DNA of 35,619 nucleotides, taken from Clostridiales bacterium (GTDB taxonomy: Bacteria; Bacillota; Clostridia; Christensenellales; Borkfalkiaceae). The notes under the pieces are model-generated. The model did no database searches. It had not been told where the DNA came from and worked only from the letters and a program-made list of their open reading frames with translations. Made by a program: the position numbers and the translations under genes. Shown piece after piece: positions 7,405 through 15,604 of the stretch (the first letter of the stretch is position 1; each line of letters begins with the position of its first letter). Location of the stretch: the NCBI GenBank assembly GCA_015069285.1, contig SVIX01000008.1:1-35619 (forward strand), read 5' to 3'.

Positions 7405-8644
7405 GTTTATTTCTGATTATAGCCGTTGCGCCTTCTTGCAGATCGGCAGCACGTAACATTGAATTTTTGCCGAACTTGTCTTTAATATCAAGGACAGCGT
7501 GTTCCAAATGTTTTTCTCGTTCTACCTTTTCAAAATCCGTAAACAGGTCATAACCCTCACAACCTTCATCCATAACATTATTAAATGTTATTCCTAGTCG
7601 TCTTATTGGAACTTTAGGGTTGGTGGTCCGTCTAAAAAGAGTGTTAACGTAGTCACTTATAACTGAGAAAACGTGAGTTGTGACCGTCATTTTTATCGTT
7701 CCACCTGTAGGGGGAATTACGTCCTTAGAGTAACCAACATAGATAGAGATACTATTTGTTACAACGTGTTCACGCATCATTCTTTGACAACCACTTAGTG
7801 TCATTTCACTTATAACAATAGCCGCTTTTTCAATGTCGTAATCGCTAAATAATATCTGAGAGGAAGATATAGATTTAGACTTACTCTTATAGGATTTTAT
7901 ATCTGCAATCGTGCAACTTTCTCTGCCCCAAGCGTGGTCTATAAGTAATTCAGCATTTATACCAAATTCTTTATACAACACGTCAGTAGGACATTTAGCC
8001 ACACCCTGCATATCGTATATAGCATATTTCGCTAACCGTTTAGCCGTTCCGTAGGCAATTTGCCAAAAATCGGTTATCGGACGATGAGCCCAGAGCGTTG
8101 CACGATAGGTTTCTTCGTCTAAATACCCAATATGATCGGATACATGCTTTGCCGTTATATCTAATGCTATTTTAGCTAAATAAAGATTTGTGCCAATACC
8201 ACAAGTAGCAGGTATACGAGTTTTATCTGCGATTTCGTTTATCAGCATTTTCGCAAAATCTTTAGGGGTTTTATTAAATATAGATAAGTAATCTGTTACG
8301 TCCAAAAAGGACTCATCAATAGAATAGACGTGGATATCTGCAGCATCTATATAATGTAAATAAAGCTCGTAAATATCAGCAGTATATTCTATATATTTTT
8401 TCATACGTGGCATCGCAACTATGTAGTGGATATTTTTAGGAATATCGCTTAATCTACAACGGTTTTTGACACCTAAACTTTTCATTTTTGGTGATATAGC
8501 AAGACACAAAGCATTTTTACCTCTGGATTCATCGGCAACTACAAGGTTTGTTTCAAACGGGTTAAGTCCTCGTTCGGCACATTCAACACTTGCATAAAAA
8601 CACTTCATATCTATACATAAATATGTTCGTTGTTTAGCAGCCAT
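7379..8644 (-). CDS. Y-family (UmuC/UvrX-like) error-prone DNA polymerase
   Basis: 421 residues, the usual length for UvrX/UmuC-type polymerases of mobile elements. The palm signatures are intact: LCIDMKCFYASVE with the first catalytic Asp and the steric-gate Tyr, and YSIDESFLD with the catalytic Asp-Glu pair. Helix-hairpin-helix residues follow (GIGTNLYLAKIALD), then a little-finger domain in the second half. The protein should carry out translesion synthesis. The start has an AGGAGCG ribosome site. The gene lies 24 bp after the LexA-like gene and overlaps the yolD-like gene, so all three form one operon read from the promoter at 9332-9360 and should be induced by DNA damage. The sequence appears complete. 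Confidence 0.9.
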   Translation of the reverse strand: MAAKQRTYLCIDMKCFYASVECAERGLNPFETNLVVADESRGKNALCLAISPKMKSLGVKNRCRLSDIPKNIHYIVAMPRMKKYIEYTADIYELYLHYIDAADIHVYSIDESFLDVTDYLSIFNKTPKDFAKMLINEIADKTRIPATCGIGTNLYLAKIALDITAKHVSDHIGYLDEETYRATLWAHRPITDFWQIAYGTAKRLAKYAIYDMQGVAKCPTDVLYKEFGINAELLIDHAWGRESCTIADIKSYKSKSKSISSSQILFSDYDIEKAAIVISEMTLSGCQRMMREHVVTNSISIYVGYSKDVIPPTGGTIKMTVTTHVFSVISDYVNTLFRRTTNPKVPIRRLGITFNNVMDEGCEGYDLFTDFEKVEREKHLEHAVLDIKDKFGKNSMLRAADLQEGATAIIRNKLVGGHNGE

Positions 8645-8668
8645 AAATACGCTCCTGCTCGAACATTA

Positions 8669-9283
8669 TTACACCTCCAAGTCTTTAATAACCTTTACTG
8701 CTATACCTTGAATAACAATATTGTCGTAATACATATCTTTCATTCTATTGTTTTCAGGGTGCAATCGTATTTGTTTACGTTCACCATCTAAATAATAGCG
8801 TTTTAAGGTAGCTTCCCCATCTTCTGTAAGAGCAACAACAATTTGCCCTTGATTAGCCGTTTCCTGTTGCCTTATAACAACATAATCGCCATCATTTATA
8901 CCAGCATTAATCATACTGTTGCCTTTAGCTCTTAATACAAAATGTTTTCCTGTGCCTAAGAACTTGGAAGAAATAGTAACATAACTTTCAATATTTTCTT
9001 CAGCAAGTATAGGTGTGCCACACGCAACATCACCAACAACGGGTAATCTTTCAATGCCAACCATAGCCTTATTGATTTCTACGGTGCTTAGACCATAAAA
9101 AGAGCCATTACGAGAGATAAGACCTTTTTCTTCCATATCCGTTAGATATTTGCTAACGTTCCCTTTACTAAGACCGACCTTATCTGCAATTTCTTGTAAA
9201 GAAGGGATTTCGTTGTCAGTGAAGAACCTGTTGTTAATACAAGCGATTATTTCTTGCATTAAACTTTCATTTTTCGTTCTCAT
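8669..9283 (-). CDS. LexA-like (S24 family) self-cleaving repressor of the element
   Basis: 204 residues. The N-terminal winged helix-turn-helix (SLQEIADKVGLSKGNVSKYL) is followed by the S24 peptidase domain: cleavage site in GDVACGTP (Cys-Gly, as in several phage repressors), catalytic Ser in GNSMINAGINDGD and catalytic Lys in EATLKRYY. It should repress its own operon and be cleaved with RecA filaments during DNA damage. The promoter and a perfect palindromic operator (9305-9318) lie directly upstream, the operator just downstream of the -10. The gene is first in an operon with the polymerase and yolD-like genes. It might be called LexA, but its location on the element argues for a private regulator. 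Confidence 0.88.
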   Translation of the reverse strand: MRTKNESLMQEIIACINNRFFTDNEIPSLQEIADKVGLSKGNVSKYLTDMEEKGLISRNGSFYGLSTVEINKAMVGIERLPVVGDVACGTPILAEENIESYVTISSKFLGTGKHFVLRAKGNSMINAGINDGDYVVIRQQETANQGQIVVALTEDGEATLKRYYLDGERKQIRLHPENNRMKDMYYDNIVIQGIAVKVIKDLEV

Positions 9284-9304
9284 TGGTTTCCTCCGATTCT
9301 AATT

Positions 9305-9318
9305 GAAACACTTGTTTC
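9305..9318. promoter_or_regulatory. Operator of the LexA-like repressor
   Basis: GAAACACTTGTTTC has perfect 6-bp inverted arms (GAAACA/TGTTTC) and lies about 14 bp downstream of the minus-strand -10. It resembles a lengthened Gram-positive SOS box (GAAC-N4-GTTC type). Confidence 0.75.
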
Positions 9319-9331
9319 GTTTACAGTTATT

Positions 9332-9360
9332 ATTATACTCAGATACGATTTTAATGTCAA
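9332..9360 (-). promoter_or_regulatory. Promoter of the LexA-like/polymerase/YolD operon
   Basis: On the minus strand TTGACA (9360-9355) and TATAAT (9337-9332) are separated by 17 bp, a full consensus match. Confidence 0.9.
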
Positions 9361-9425
9361 GAGGAAAATAGCACTTATTTGCAAATAAAATATAAAATTT
9401 TTTTATGGCAAATTTCTTTTAATAG

Positions 9426-9459
9426 ATGACAACAGTTGTCATATATACTTTGGTATAAT
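9426..9459. promoter_or_regulatory. Palindrome next to a plus-strand TATAAT
   Basis: ATGACAACAGTTGTCAT at 9426-9442 has perfect 8-bp arms around one central A. TATAAT follows at 9454-9459 on the plus strand. No good -35 sits at 17 bp, so a promoter, if real, may be activator-dependent. The palindrome differs from the LexA-like operator. Confidence 0.4.
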
Positions 9460-9538
9460 AGAAAATTTATCTTTTCTTAAAAGTGTCAAATTTTGGCAGT
9501 TTTTGTCGAAAATTTTATGTTAGAATAAAAAGTTTACC

Positions 9539-9682
9539 CTACTCTTCCTTATTTTCTTTATAATAGGCAAGCATATTTGCTAAAAGCGTTTCTATTACCG
9601 GTTCTAATACCGCCTTTGGAATTGCTTTGAAATCGGGAACGCCGTTAGTTTCTACCTTTCTTTCTGTATCGTTTTTCTTCAT
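9539..9682 (-). CDS. Small protein of 47 residues
   Basis: The minus-strand ATG at 9680-9682 is preceded by a strong GTAGGAGGTGATACC ribosome site, and the frame runs to TAG at 9541-9539. The protein is charged at both ends and has a hydrophobic middle that could form an amphipathic helix (VLEPVIETLLANMLAYYKEN). No family is recognised. The gene lies between the repressor operon and the recombinase, where small regulators or excision factors are often found, but nothing in the sequence shows such a role. Its ribosome site is inside an inverted repeat (9689-9718). Confidence 0.6.
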   Translation of the reverse strand: MKKNDTERKVETNGVPDFKAIPKAVLEPVIETLLANMLAYYKENKEE

Positions 9683-9688
9683 GGTATC

Positions 9689-9726
9689 ACCTCCTACGTC
9701 TAATTGTAGGTGGTGTTTTTTATTTT
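9689..9726. promoter_or_regulatory. Hairpin covering the ribosome site of the 47-aa ORF / plus-strand terminator-like
   Basis: CACCTCCTAC and GTAGGTGGTG form a 10-bp stem with one mismatch. On the minus strand it sequesters the GGAGG of the 47-aa ORF. On the plus strand it is followed by a T-rich run and could terminate a plus-strand transcript. Confidence 0.5.
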
Positions 9727-9730
9727 TTCG

Positions 9731-9791
9731 CCATACCTAAAGCAGACTAATTCCATACTCAACCCATACTCTTACACCAATCAAGCCATAC
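9731..9791. repeat. Four CCATAC boxes spaced 22, 11 and 22 bp
   Basis: CCATAC occurs at 9731, 9753, 9764 and 9786; three of them extend to CCATACT. All intervals are multiples of 11 bp, so the boxes lie on one face of the helix. Confidence 0.55.
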
Positions 9792-10107
9792 TTAAATGGA
9801 ATTGTCTTTCTTTTTTTGGTTTTTTGGTATCAGAAAAAGTCTTGTTGTCAAGTGAAAAAATTATCGCTTAAACCATTAAATAGAAATATCCATAGGACAA
9901 TATTTTTTTCTTGGGAACGCATTTCAACTGAATAATTCTACCCAACCCTTGACCACTGCACCTTTTCCCGATGAGAGGTGGTTGTCGAAAGACAATTCTA
10001 CAAATTATGGAGTTTGGATATGTTGAAAAAAAATATTTTTAAGTCGAATAAATTGTTCGAGTTTAACTTTTACAATGTGTTCAATAATAAGAAAAGGAGG
10101 GTTTGAA
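9792..10107. other. Non-coding upstream region of the recombinase gene
   Basis: AT-rich. TTGTC-GAAA-GACAA forms a small hairpin near 9983-9996. TCGAATAAATTGTTCGA at 10044-10060 is an inverted repeat overlapping a weak TTGAAA-17-GAATAA promoter candidate (10023-10051). A strong AAAAGGAGGG site precedes the recombinase start. No ORF is supported here. Confidence 0.45.
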
Positions 10108-11667
10108 ATGAAAACCGCAGTTATTTATGCTCGTTATTCAAGTGATAGACAAACCGAGCAGTCTATCGAAGGTCAAGTTCGTGTTTGTAATGACTTTGCC
10201 GAAAGAAATGACATTTTAATCGTTCATTCATATATCGACAGAGCTACAACAGGCACGAATGATAACCGTGAGCAGTTCCAACAAATGATGAAAGACAGTG
10301 AAAAACGTGCTTGGGACTATGTTCTGGTTTATAAGCTTGACCGTTTCTCTCGTAATAAATACGAGATGGCTATGCACAGAAAACGCCTTAAAGACAATGG
10401 CATTAAAATTCTGTCTGCTATGGAAAACATACCCGAAACACCGGAAGGCATTTTGCTTGAATCGTTGCTTGAAGGTATGAACCAATACTACTCAGAAGAA
10501 TTATCCCAAAAAACAAGGCGTGGTCAAAGAGAAACACGCCTTAAAGGTTTACACTGTGCTGGTAAATTAAATTACGGTTATTACACCGAAAAGAAAAAAG
10601 TAAAGATAAATGAAGAAGAGGCTGCCGTTGTAAAAGAGATATTCACAAGGTATGCTTCAGGTGAACGTGGTATTGACATAGAAAGAGATTTTGCCGAACG
10701 TGGTATTCTCTATCGTGGAAAACCGTTTACTGCCGCTAATATGTATGTTATCCTTCACGTTGAAAAATACACAGGAAAATATGTATTACACGGAGAAACG
10801 TATAACGACATTTATCCCCCTATCATTACACCTGAGCTTTACGAAATAGCAAGAAAAAAAATAGACGCTAATAGATATGGTAAACACGTTCCAGACGTTA
10901 CATATTTACTTAGAGGAAAAGCGTTTTGTGGTCAATGTGGTGCAAGACTTACTTCCTACACTGGAACATCAAGAACTGGTCGTGTCTTTAGGTATTACAA
11001 ATGCTATAATGCGATTGGAAAAAGAGATTGCCAAACTAAACACGTTCAAAAAGACGTTTTAGATAGGATTGTTATTGATACGATATTCAATCTTATAGAT
11101 GGCGATAATTTGGCGTTCCTTGTAGATGAGATTTATAAGGCACACAATAAAAGCCTCGAAAATGAGAACCCTGTAAAAATGCTCGAAAAACAGTTGCAGC
11201 AAATCAATAAATCGTTAAGCAATATCTTAGTCGCTATTGAAAACGGTATATTTACGGATACCACAAAGGAACGCTTGCAAGAACTTGAAACCACTAAAAA
11301 AGAATTGCAAGAGAAACTTATAATGGAACGTATGCGTGAAGAGATACGAATTGAGAAACCTCAAATAGAGAAATATCTTAAAAACGGAGCGAAAGAAAAT
11401 CCTCAGATGATGCTCGATCTGTTAGTTGAGAAAGTGTTCGTTCATAATGATAAAATTGAATTACTACTGAAATATACTTCAGAGCCGAAACCTACATCAC
11501 CCGACGATGAAGATAAAAATAACCCCGATGGTAACAAAGACCGTCGGGGTTTTGCTATTATGCAAATGATTACTAAATATGACGTTTTCACTACTCAAGG
11601 ATTAAAAAAAGGCTTTGAGCCACGACTCAAAGACACCTACGAAATTCCTGTTATTATTGAAATATGA
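10108..11667 (+). CDS. Large serine recombinase (site-specific integrase)
   Basis: 519 residues from the ATG at 10108 (AAAAGGAGGG upstream); an earlier ATG at 10075 has no ribosome site. The N-terminal resolvase domain shows VIYARYSSDRQTEQSIEGQ with the catalytic Ser in YSSDRQ, and VYKLDRFSRN carrying the catalytic Arg residues. A recombinase domain follows (GYYTEKKKVKINEEE onward), then a zinc ribbon (CGQCGARLTSYTG...YYKCYN...C), then a coiled coil (about residues 355-410) of the kind needed for synapsis. It is the integrase for the surrounding element: it lies at the right end, with recognisable att arms at both boundaries. Residues after ~455 (acidic, Pro-rich, then RRGFAIMQMI) look like an added tail encoded over a terminator-like hairpin. 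Confidence 0.93.
   Translation: MKTAVIYARYSSDRQTEQSIEGQVRVCNDFAERNDILIVHSYIDRATTGTNDNREQFQQMMKDSEKRAWDYVLVYKLDRFSRNKYEMAMHRKRLKDNGIKILSAMENIPETPEGILLESLLEGMNQYYSEELSQKTRRGQRETRLKGLHCAGKLNYGYYTEKKKVKINEEEAAVVKEIFTRYASGERGIDIERDFAERGILYRGKPFTAANMYVILHVEKYTGKYVLHGETYNDIYPPIITPELYEIARKKIDANRYGKHVPDVTYLLRGKAFCGQCGARLTSYTGTSRTGRVFRYYKCYNAIGKRDCQTKHVQKDVLDRIVIDTIFNLIDGDNLAFLVDEIYKAHNKSLENENPVKMLEKQLQQINKSLSNILVAIENGIFTDTTKERLQELETTKKELQEKLIMERMREEIRIEKPQIEKYLKNGAKENPQMMLDLLVEKVFVHNDKIELLLKYTSEPKPTSPDDEDKNNPDGNKDRRGFAIMQMITKYDVFTTQGLKKGFEPRLKDTYEIPVIIEI
11521..11554 (+). terminator. Terminator-like hairpin inside the recombinase coding sequence
   Basis: AACCCCGATGGT (11521-11532) pairs with ACCGTCGGGGTT (11540-11551), one mismatch, followed by TTT. 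It lies about 115 bp before the stop codon, in frame with the protein. Confidence 0.5.
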
Positions 11668-11699
11668 TGATTTTTACTGAAAAAAGACTGATTTTCTAC

Positions 11700-11734
11700 T
11701 ATATTAAGTGTTCAATTGGGGTTAAACAAACGCA
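11700..11734. other. attR of the element
   Basis: Element arm GTGTTCAATTG (11708-11718) and GTTAAAC, then core AACGCA (11729-11734), then LRR-gene sequence. The arm is an inverted copy of that in attL. Confidence 0.7.
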
Positions 11735-13011
11735 GAATCACCGATACTCGTGACGCTTTCGGGGATTACAACGCTCGTCAAGTTATCGCAATCATAGAAC
11801 GCATCTTCGCTGATACTCGTTACGCTATACGTAGTATCTTTATACGTGATACTTGCTAGAATATTTGCCGTTTGGATATTTCTTGCTTGCTTTATAACCG
11901 TTGCAACACCGTCCTTTATGCCGTAGCGAAGAGTATCTATCGCTACGTGGATATATCCGTCGCTTGTCACGTCGTTGTTATTACAATCCCAAACTACGGG
12001 ACAGTCAGAAGTATTCCAATCATAATCCCAACCGCTCGGCTGGCTTGTCGTTTCGCAATAAATCGTCAAGCCACTGCAACCAGAGAATGCACCGTGACCA
12101 ATAGAAGTTACGCCGTCGGGGATTGTGATACTCGTCAAGCCACTGCAACCAGAGAATGCACCGTGACCAATAGAAGTTACGCCGTCGGGGATTGTGATAC
12201 TCGTCAAGCTACTGCAATAATAGAACGCAGAATCACCGATAGAAGTTACGCCGTTGCCTATTGTTACGCTCGTCAAGCTACTGCAACCAGAGAATGCACC
12301 GTAACCAATAGAAGTTACGCCGTTGCCTATTGTTACGCTCGTCAAACTACTGCAACCATTGAACGCCAGCTCACCGATACTCGTGACGCTATCGGGAATG
12401 GTGATACTCGTCAAACTACTGCAACCATTGAACGCATAATCCGCTATTTTTTCAACGCCGTCGGAGATAATCACTTTTTGCGCTCTCCCACCTGCCACGC
12501 CAAAAAAGTAGTCTAATACTTCGCTTACTTTTTTGCCTTTATAGGTAGCAGGAATGGTAATTTCCGAAAGATAGCTTGCTTTGCCTGCCTTTACGCCGTA
12601 CGTGCCGTTGCCCAACGGATAAAATTCTAATCCTTGCGCATTTTCCTCCGCGTCCGTAGCGTTCTCGTCGTCCTTGTCAACCACCACGCCGAGGTTTTTC
12701 GGCTCGCCCACGGTTAATTCTACTATCAATTCCCCGTTTTCGTTTACGTAGATATTTTTTATCCCAATGCCGTCGTCGCCCTTAATGCTCGCCAGCCATT
12801 GTTCGTAAGAAAGCGGTGTTTCGCTTTGCGCGTTTGCGTATACGACGTACTGCGCGTACACCTTCTCTATTTCCGATGGCTCCTCCTGCGTTTGCTCTGA
12901 TTGCGATTGACTTTGATTGACGCTATCCGTTTCGCACGCGGTAAAAGCAAGCGCGCTCACGAGAGTACACCCCAAGCAAAGTAGAGTAAGTAACCGTTTT
13001 TTCTTTTTCAT
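11722..13011 (-). pseudogene. 5' part of the BspA-like LRR lipoprotein gene, interrupted by the element
   Basis: The first 427 residues are original; the element adds one Val and a stop. The N-terminus is a lipoprotein-type signal (KKKKRLLTLL...LAFTAC, Cys ~26), followed by a Gln/Glu-rich linker. A short domain ends in the YEQWLASIKGDDG motif common in such proteins. Then come tandem BspA-type LRRs (CSSLTSITIPDSVTSIG...AF), an insert domain (about 300-385) and more LRRs broken at GDSAF. BspA-like proteins are surface adhesins or ligand binders. A GGAGG site lies 6 bp upstream of the ATG. Because signal peptide and promoter side are intact, a truncated lipoprotein could still be made. The 3' part is at 5105-5609. 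Confidence 0.88.
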
Positions 13012-13049
13012 AAAAAACCTCCAAACAAAAAGTTCTTTTATCGTTTAGA

Positions 13050-13160
13050 TGCGACACTAACTTAAAAAATAACCCATAGTAAAAGGTTTTTATGTAAACG
13101 CGAAAAGATACACTTCACCGAAAAGTATACATTCACTATAAATTATTAAGTTAGGTCGCA
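13050..13160. repeat. 111-bp segment bounded by inverted repeats, upstream of the LRR gene
   Basis: TGCGACACTAACTTAA at 13050-13065 and TTAAGTTAGGTCGCA at 13146-13160 are inverted copies with one base difference. The segment lies in the promoter region of the LRR gene. It could be a small MITE or a pair of regulator sites. Confidence 0.5.
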
Positions 13161-13195
13161 ATTCTATTTTAGCACTTTTTGAAAAATTTAGCAAG

Positions 13196-13227
13196 AAAAA
13201 ACGGCTATTCATGGGAATAAATAGCCG
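13196..13227 (-). terminator. Terminator of spoIIE
   Basis: CGGCTATT (13202-13209) and AATAGCCG (13220-13227) form the stem. On the minus strand a T-run (A-run at 13196-13201) follows, 20 bp after the spoIIE stop. Confidence 0.85.
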
Positions 13228-13248
13228 AATTGCAGTAAGGGGGGGAAA

Positions 13249-15555
13249 TTACGCTACCGCTTTGAATAGCCGTACGGCTACCGCCGTCATATCGTCTTTC
13301 GCTACGCCTCCGTACGCTTGAATGGCGCTGTCTAAAAGGAAATCGGCGAGCTGTTGCGGATTGGAAGTGGGCGTAGTTTTTAAAATCTCGTACAAATCGG
13401 CGGTAGACCCAAACGCGCCCGTTATGCCGTCGCTTAAAAAGAGCAAGACGTCGTTCTCGTACAACGTATACGAGGAGGAGTCGGGGCGCAGGCAGTCCAA
13501 AATTCCAAGGGGTAAGGAGGTGCTTTCCAATACTTTTACCGTATTCCCCGAAAGGATAAATCCTGCGGGCGAGCCGATTTTGACAATATCCGTTTTACCG
13601 TCTTCGAGGTCGACGACGGCAATATCCACGCAAGCAAACGTTTCCTCGCGGTTAAAGGCGAGTAGTTTATTCACGGTAGAAAGTACCGTATCAGAGGGCA
13701 TTTTCGCGCGGTAAAAACTTTCAAGCAGGGTAATGGTGCTTTCGGAAACGCGACGCGCGTATTCACCGCTACCCATTCCGTCGGACAGTGCGACTAAAAA
13801 TCTGCGTTCGTCGATTTTAATAACGGTATGCGTATCGCCACTCGCGTATTCGTCCGTTTTCGTAGCGGTTGCCACGCCGAACGCGGCGTCGAAGTACGGC
13901 TTTTTGCGTAAAATACAACAAAATTTATCGTTGGTGAGGGTAATGCGTTCGGATATCATCATCGGAGTTTGAAAGACGTGCGAGGCGACGGCGGAAATTT
14001 TTTTGACGTCCGCTTTCCCGAAGGTAATTAAGGAGAGTGTAGGGTCTTCGCCGTAAACGAGAATTTCCGAGCAAACGATTCCCGCGCTTAATAACGCGGT
14101 ACAAACGGCGCGTTCTTTGTCCGTATACATACGCAAAGGTTCGCTTTGTTCCAAAGCGAGATTGCGTAAAATTTCGCTAACGCCTTGCGCTTGTCCTGCC
14201 AAAAGCGTTCTGCCCGAGGCGGAGTTTTCCGCTTCCGTCATATAGTTTTTATATTCGCCGATACGTCGGTTTACGGCGTAAAGGAGGTTGCTTTGGTTGA
14301 AACATACTTCCGAGAGATATTTTGGGATATCGATAAGGCTCGTTCTGCCTTTTACGCAACCGATTTCTATCAATTTGTCCAACTCAGCGTTTACGCCTTT
14401 GCGCATACAGGCGCGGTATTGCGCGCAATTTTTACACGCCTCCTCAACGATACAGTTACGGATATATTCTTTTGCGCCTTTTTCCGATTGCGAATCGCCG
14501 AGCGCCGAAAAGGTCGTTTGAATTTCGCGGAATACCGCCGATATTTCGTAAAGCTGTTTCCCGATAGTGGCGCGGTTGCGGTTTATTGCAATACGGGAAA
14601 GGTGCTTTTCGCGGTAAAACACCAATTTATTTTCCAGCTCACGGATAAACGGAGCGGGTAAAAGCATAAAAAACAACGCGGGCAGAGTGACGGATAGGAT
14701 AGCCACGACGAGTTCCGCCGTGGGGTAGGTATATAATCCGTCGGCATAACCGTAGAGAAAAAAGACGGCGGTAAGGGCAAGGGTAGCGGAAAGCCTGCCC
14801 GATTTGATAAATAAACTCACGACCACGCCGTACACGAAAAACCGTTCCATAGACAGCCCGACGGTGAGCGCAGGCGGTAGCGCCAAAGTAAAAGCGCAAA
14901 CGATAGCCGTGGCGTCTTTGGTGACGCAAGCAAAGAGGAGCAGAATGAAAAACGCCGTGCCCATGTATGCGTTCACGCCCAAAAAACGACAAAACCCTAC
15001 CCCTAATAAAACGAGGCTAAGAACGGAAAAAACAAGTTCGTCGCCCTTTAAGCGACATTTTAAAAACTTTCCGAGCATAGCTTTGAGCGCGACGGTAAAT
15101 ATGCCCGCCAACAAAAAAACGAGCGCGGAGATAACGACCTTTTGTCCGATTGCGCCGAGTTCGTTGGCAAACGTAAAGGGCAGGACGTAGGGCGTAAAGG
15201 GCGCGAAAAGCACGAACACCGCTAACGCAAGTGTGAGGGAGAAAAGCGCGAACCAAGCGCATTTGTTTGCGTGATGACCTTTCGAAAGTGCGTGGCGGTA
15301 GACGAGGAAACCGAAATAAAGCAAGCTCGCCTGTAAAGCGGATAATAAAATTACCGTCGTATTTTTGGAAAACAGAGAAACGGCAAAGTAAGAAAGGGCG
15401 GTAAGCAAAGGGGAGAGCGACGCCATAGGCATTGCGTAAACGAGCGCTAACGCGAGCGGTTCTGCGTTGTTGCCGATTTTTTGCAATAATAGCATTGCAA
15501 CGCCGAAGAAAATATGTAAAAACGCTTGCGAATAAGAAATTTTTCGATAAGTCAT
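13249..15555 (-). CDS. spoIIE: Stage II sporulation protein E (PP2C phosphatase)
   Basis: 768 residues from the ATG at 15555, which has GGAGG 5 bp upstream; an in-frame GTG at 15567 falls inside that site. The N-terminal ~310 residues are a polytopic membrane region with about ten hydrophobic segments. A cytosolic linker has a Cys cluster (CKNCAQYRACMRKG). The C-terminal PP2C domain keeps the metal-binding motifs: ALSDGMGSGEYA, LFLSDGITGAF and KDDMTAVAVRL. In Bacillus, SpoIIE at the asymmetric septum dephosphorylates SpoIIAA and so activates sigma-F in the forespore. The gene appears complete, arguing for a functional sporulation programme. It is monocistronic, with a terminator after the stop; upstream lies the mazF-like gene with its own hairpin. 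Confidence 0.93.
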   Translation of the reverse strand: MTYRKISYSQAFLHIFFGVAMLLLQKIGNNAEPLALALVYAMPMASLSPLLTALSYFAVSLFSKNTTVILLSALQASLLYFGFLVYRHALSKGHHANKCAWFALFSLTLALAVFVLFAPFTPYVLPFTFANELGAIGQKVVISALVFLLAGIFTVALKAMLGKFLKCRLKGDELVFSVLSLVLLGVGFCRFLGVNAYMGTAFFILLLFACVTKDATAIVCAFTLALPPALTVGLSMERFFVYGVVVSLFIKSGRLSATLALTAVFFLYGYADGLYTYPTAELVVAILSVTLPALFFMLLPAPFIRELENKLVFYREKHLSRIAINRNRATIGKQLYEISAVFREIQTTFSALGDSQSEKGAKEYIRNCIVEEACKNCAQYRACMRKGVNAELDKLIEIGCVKGRTSLIDIPKYLSEVCFNQSNLLYAVNRRIGEYKNYMTEAENSASGRTLLAGQAQGVSEILRNLALEQSEPLRMYTDKERAVCTALLSAGIVCSEILVYGEDPTLSLITFGKADVKKISAVASHVFQTPMMISERITLTNDKFCCILRKKPYFDAAFGVATATKTDEYASGDTHTVIKIDERRFLVALSDGMGSGEYARRVSESTITLLESFYRAKMPSDTVLSTVNKLLAFNREETFACVDIAVVDLEDGKTDIVKIGSPAGFILSGNTVKVLESTSLPLGILDCLRPDSSSYTLYENDVLLFLSDGITGAFGSTADLYEILKTTPTSNPQQLADFLLDSAIQAYGGVAKDDMTAVAVRLFKAVA

Positions 15556-15604
15556 AGTTGCCTCCACTTAGAATCAATCGGTATACGCCATTATTATAAA
15601 ATAA

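Larger units (their letters stand above)
5604..11734. mobile_element. Large-serine-recombinase integrative element inserted in an LRR gene
   Basis: The element is bounded by a 6-bp direct repeat AACGCA (5604-5609 and 11729-11734). Just inside lie inverted ends: CAATTGAACAC at 5624-5634 and its complement GTGTTCAATTG at 11708-11718, each with a GTTAAA/TTTAAC next to the core. This is the geometry expected when an attP with two inverted half-sites is split by integration. Contents: remnant ICE-type genes, YolD-like protein, Y-family polymerase, LexA-like repressor, a 47-aa ORF, and the recombinase at the right end. No conjugation genes are visible, so it is a small island or a decayed derivative of a larger element. 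The base composition is more AT-rich than the flanks. Confidence 0.88.

Noticed and set aside
11872..12516. 214-aa plus-strand frame opposite the LRR gene (and a similar frame at 5324-5617)
   Set aside because: Repetitive translation of the antisense of LRR codons; the minus-strand lipoprotein gene explains the region.
14185..14661. 158-aa plus-strand frame opposite spoIIE
   Set aside because: Antisense shadow of an intact, conserved gene.
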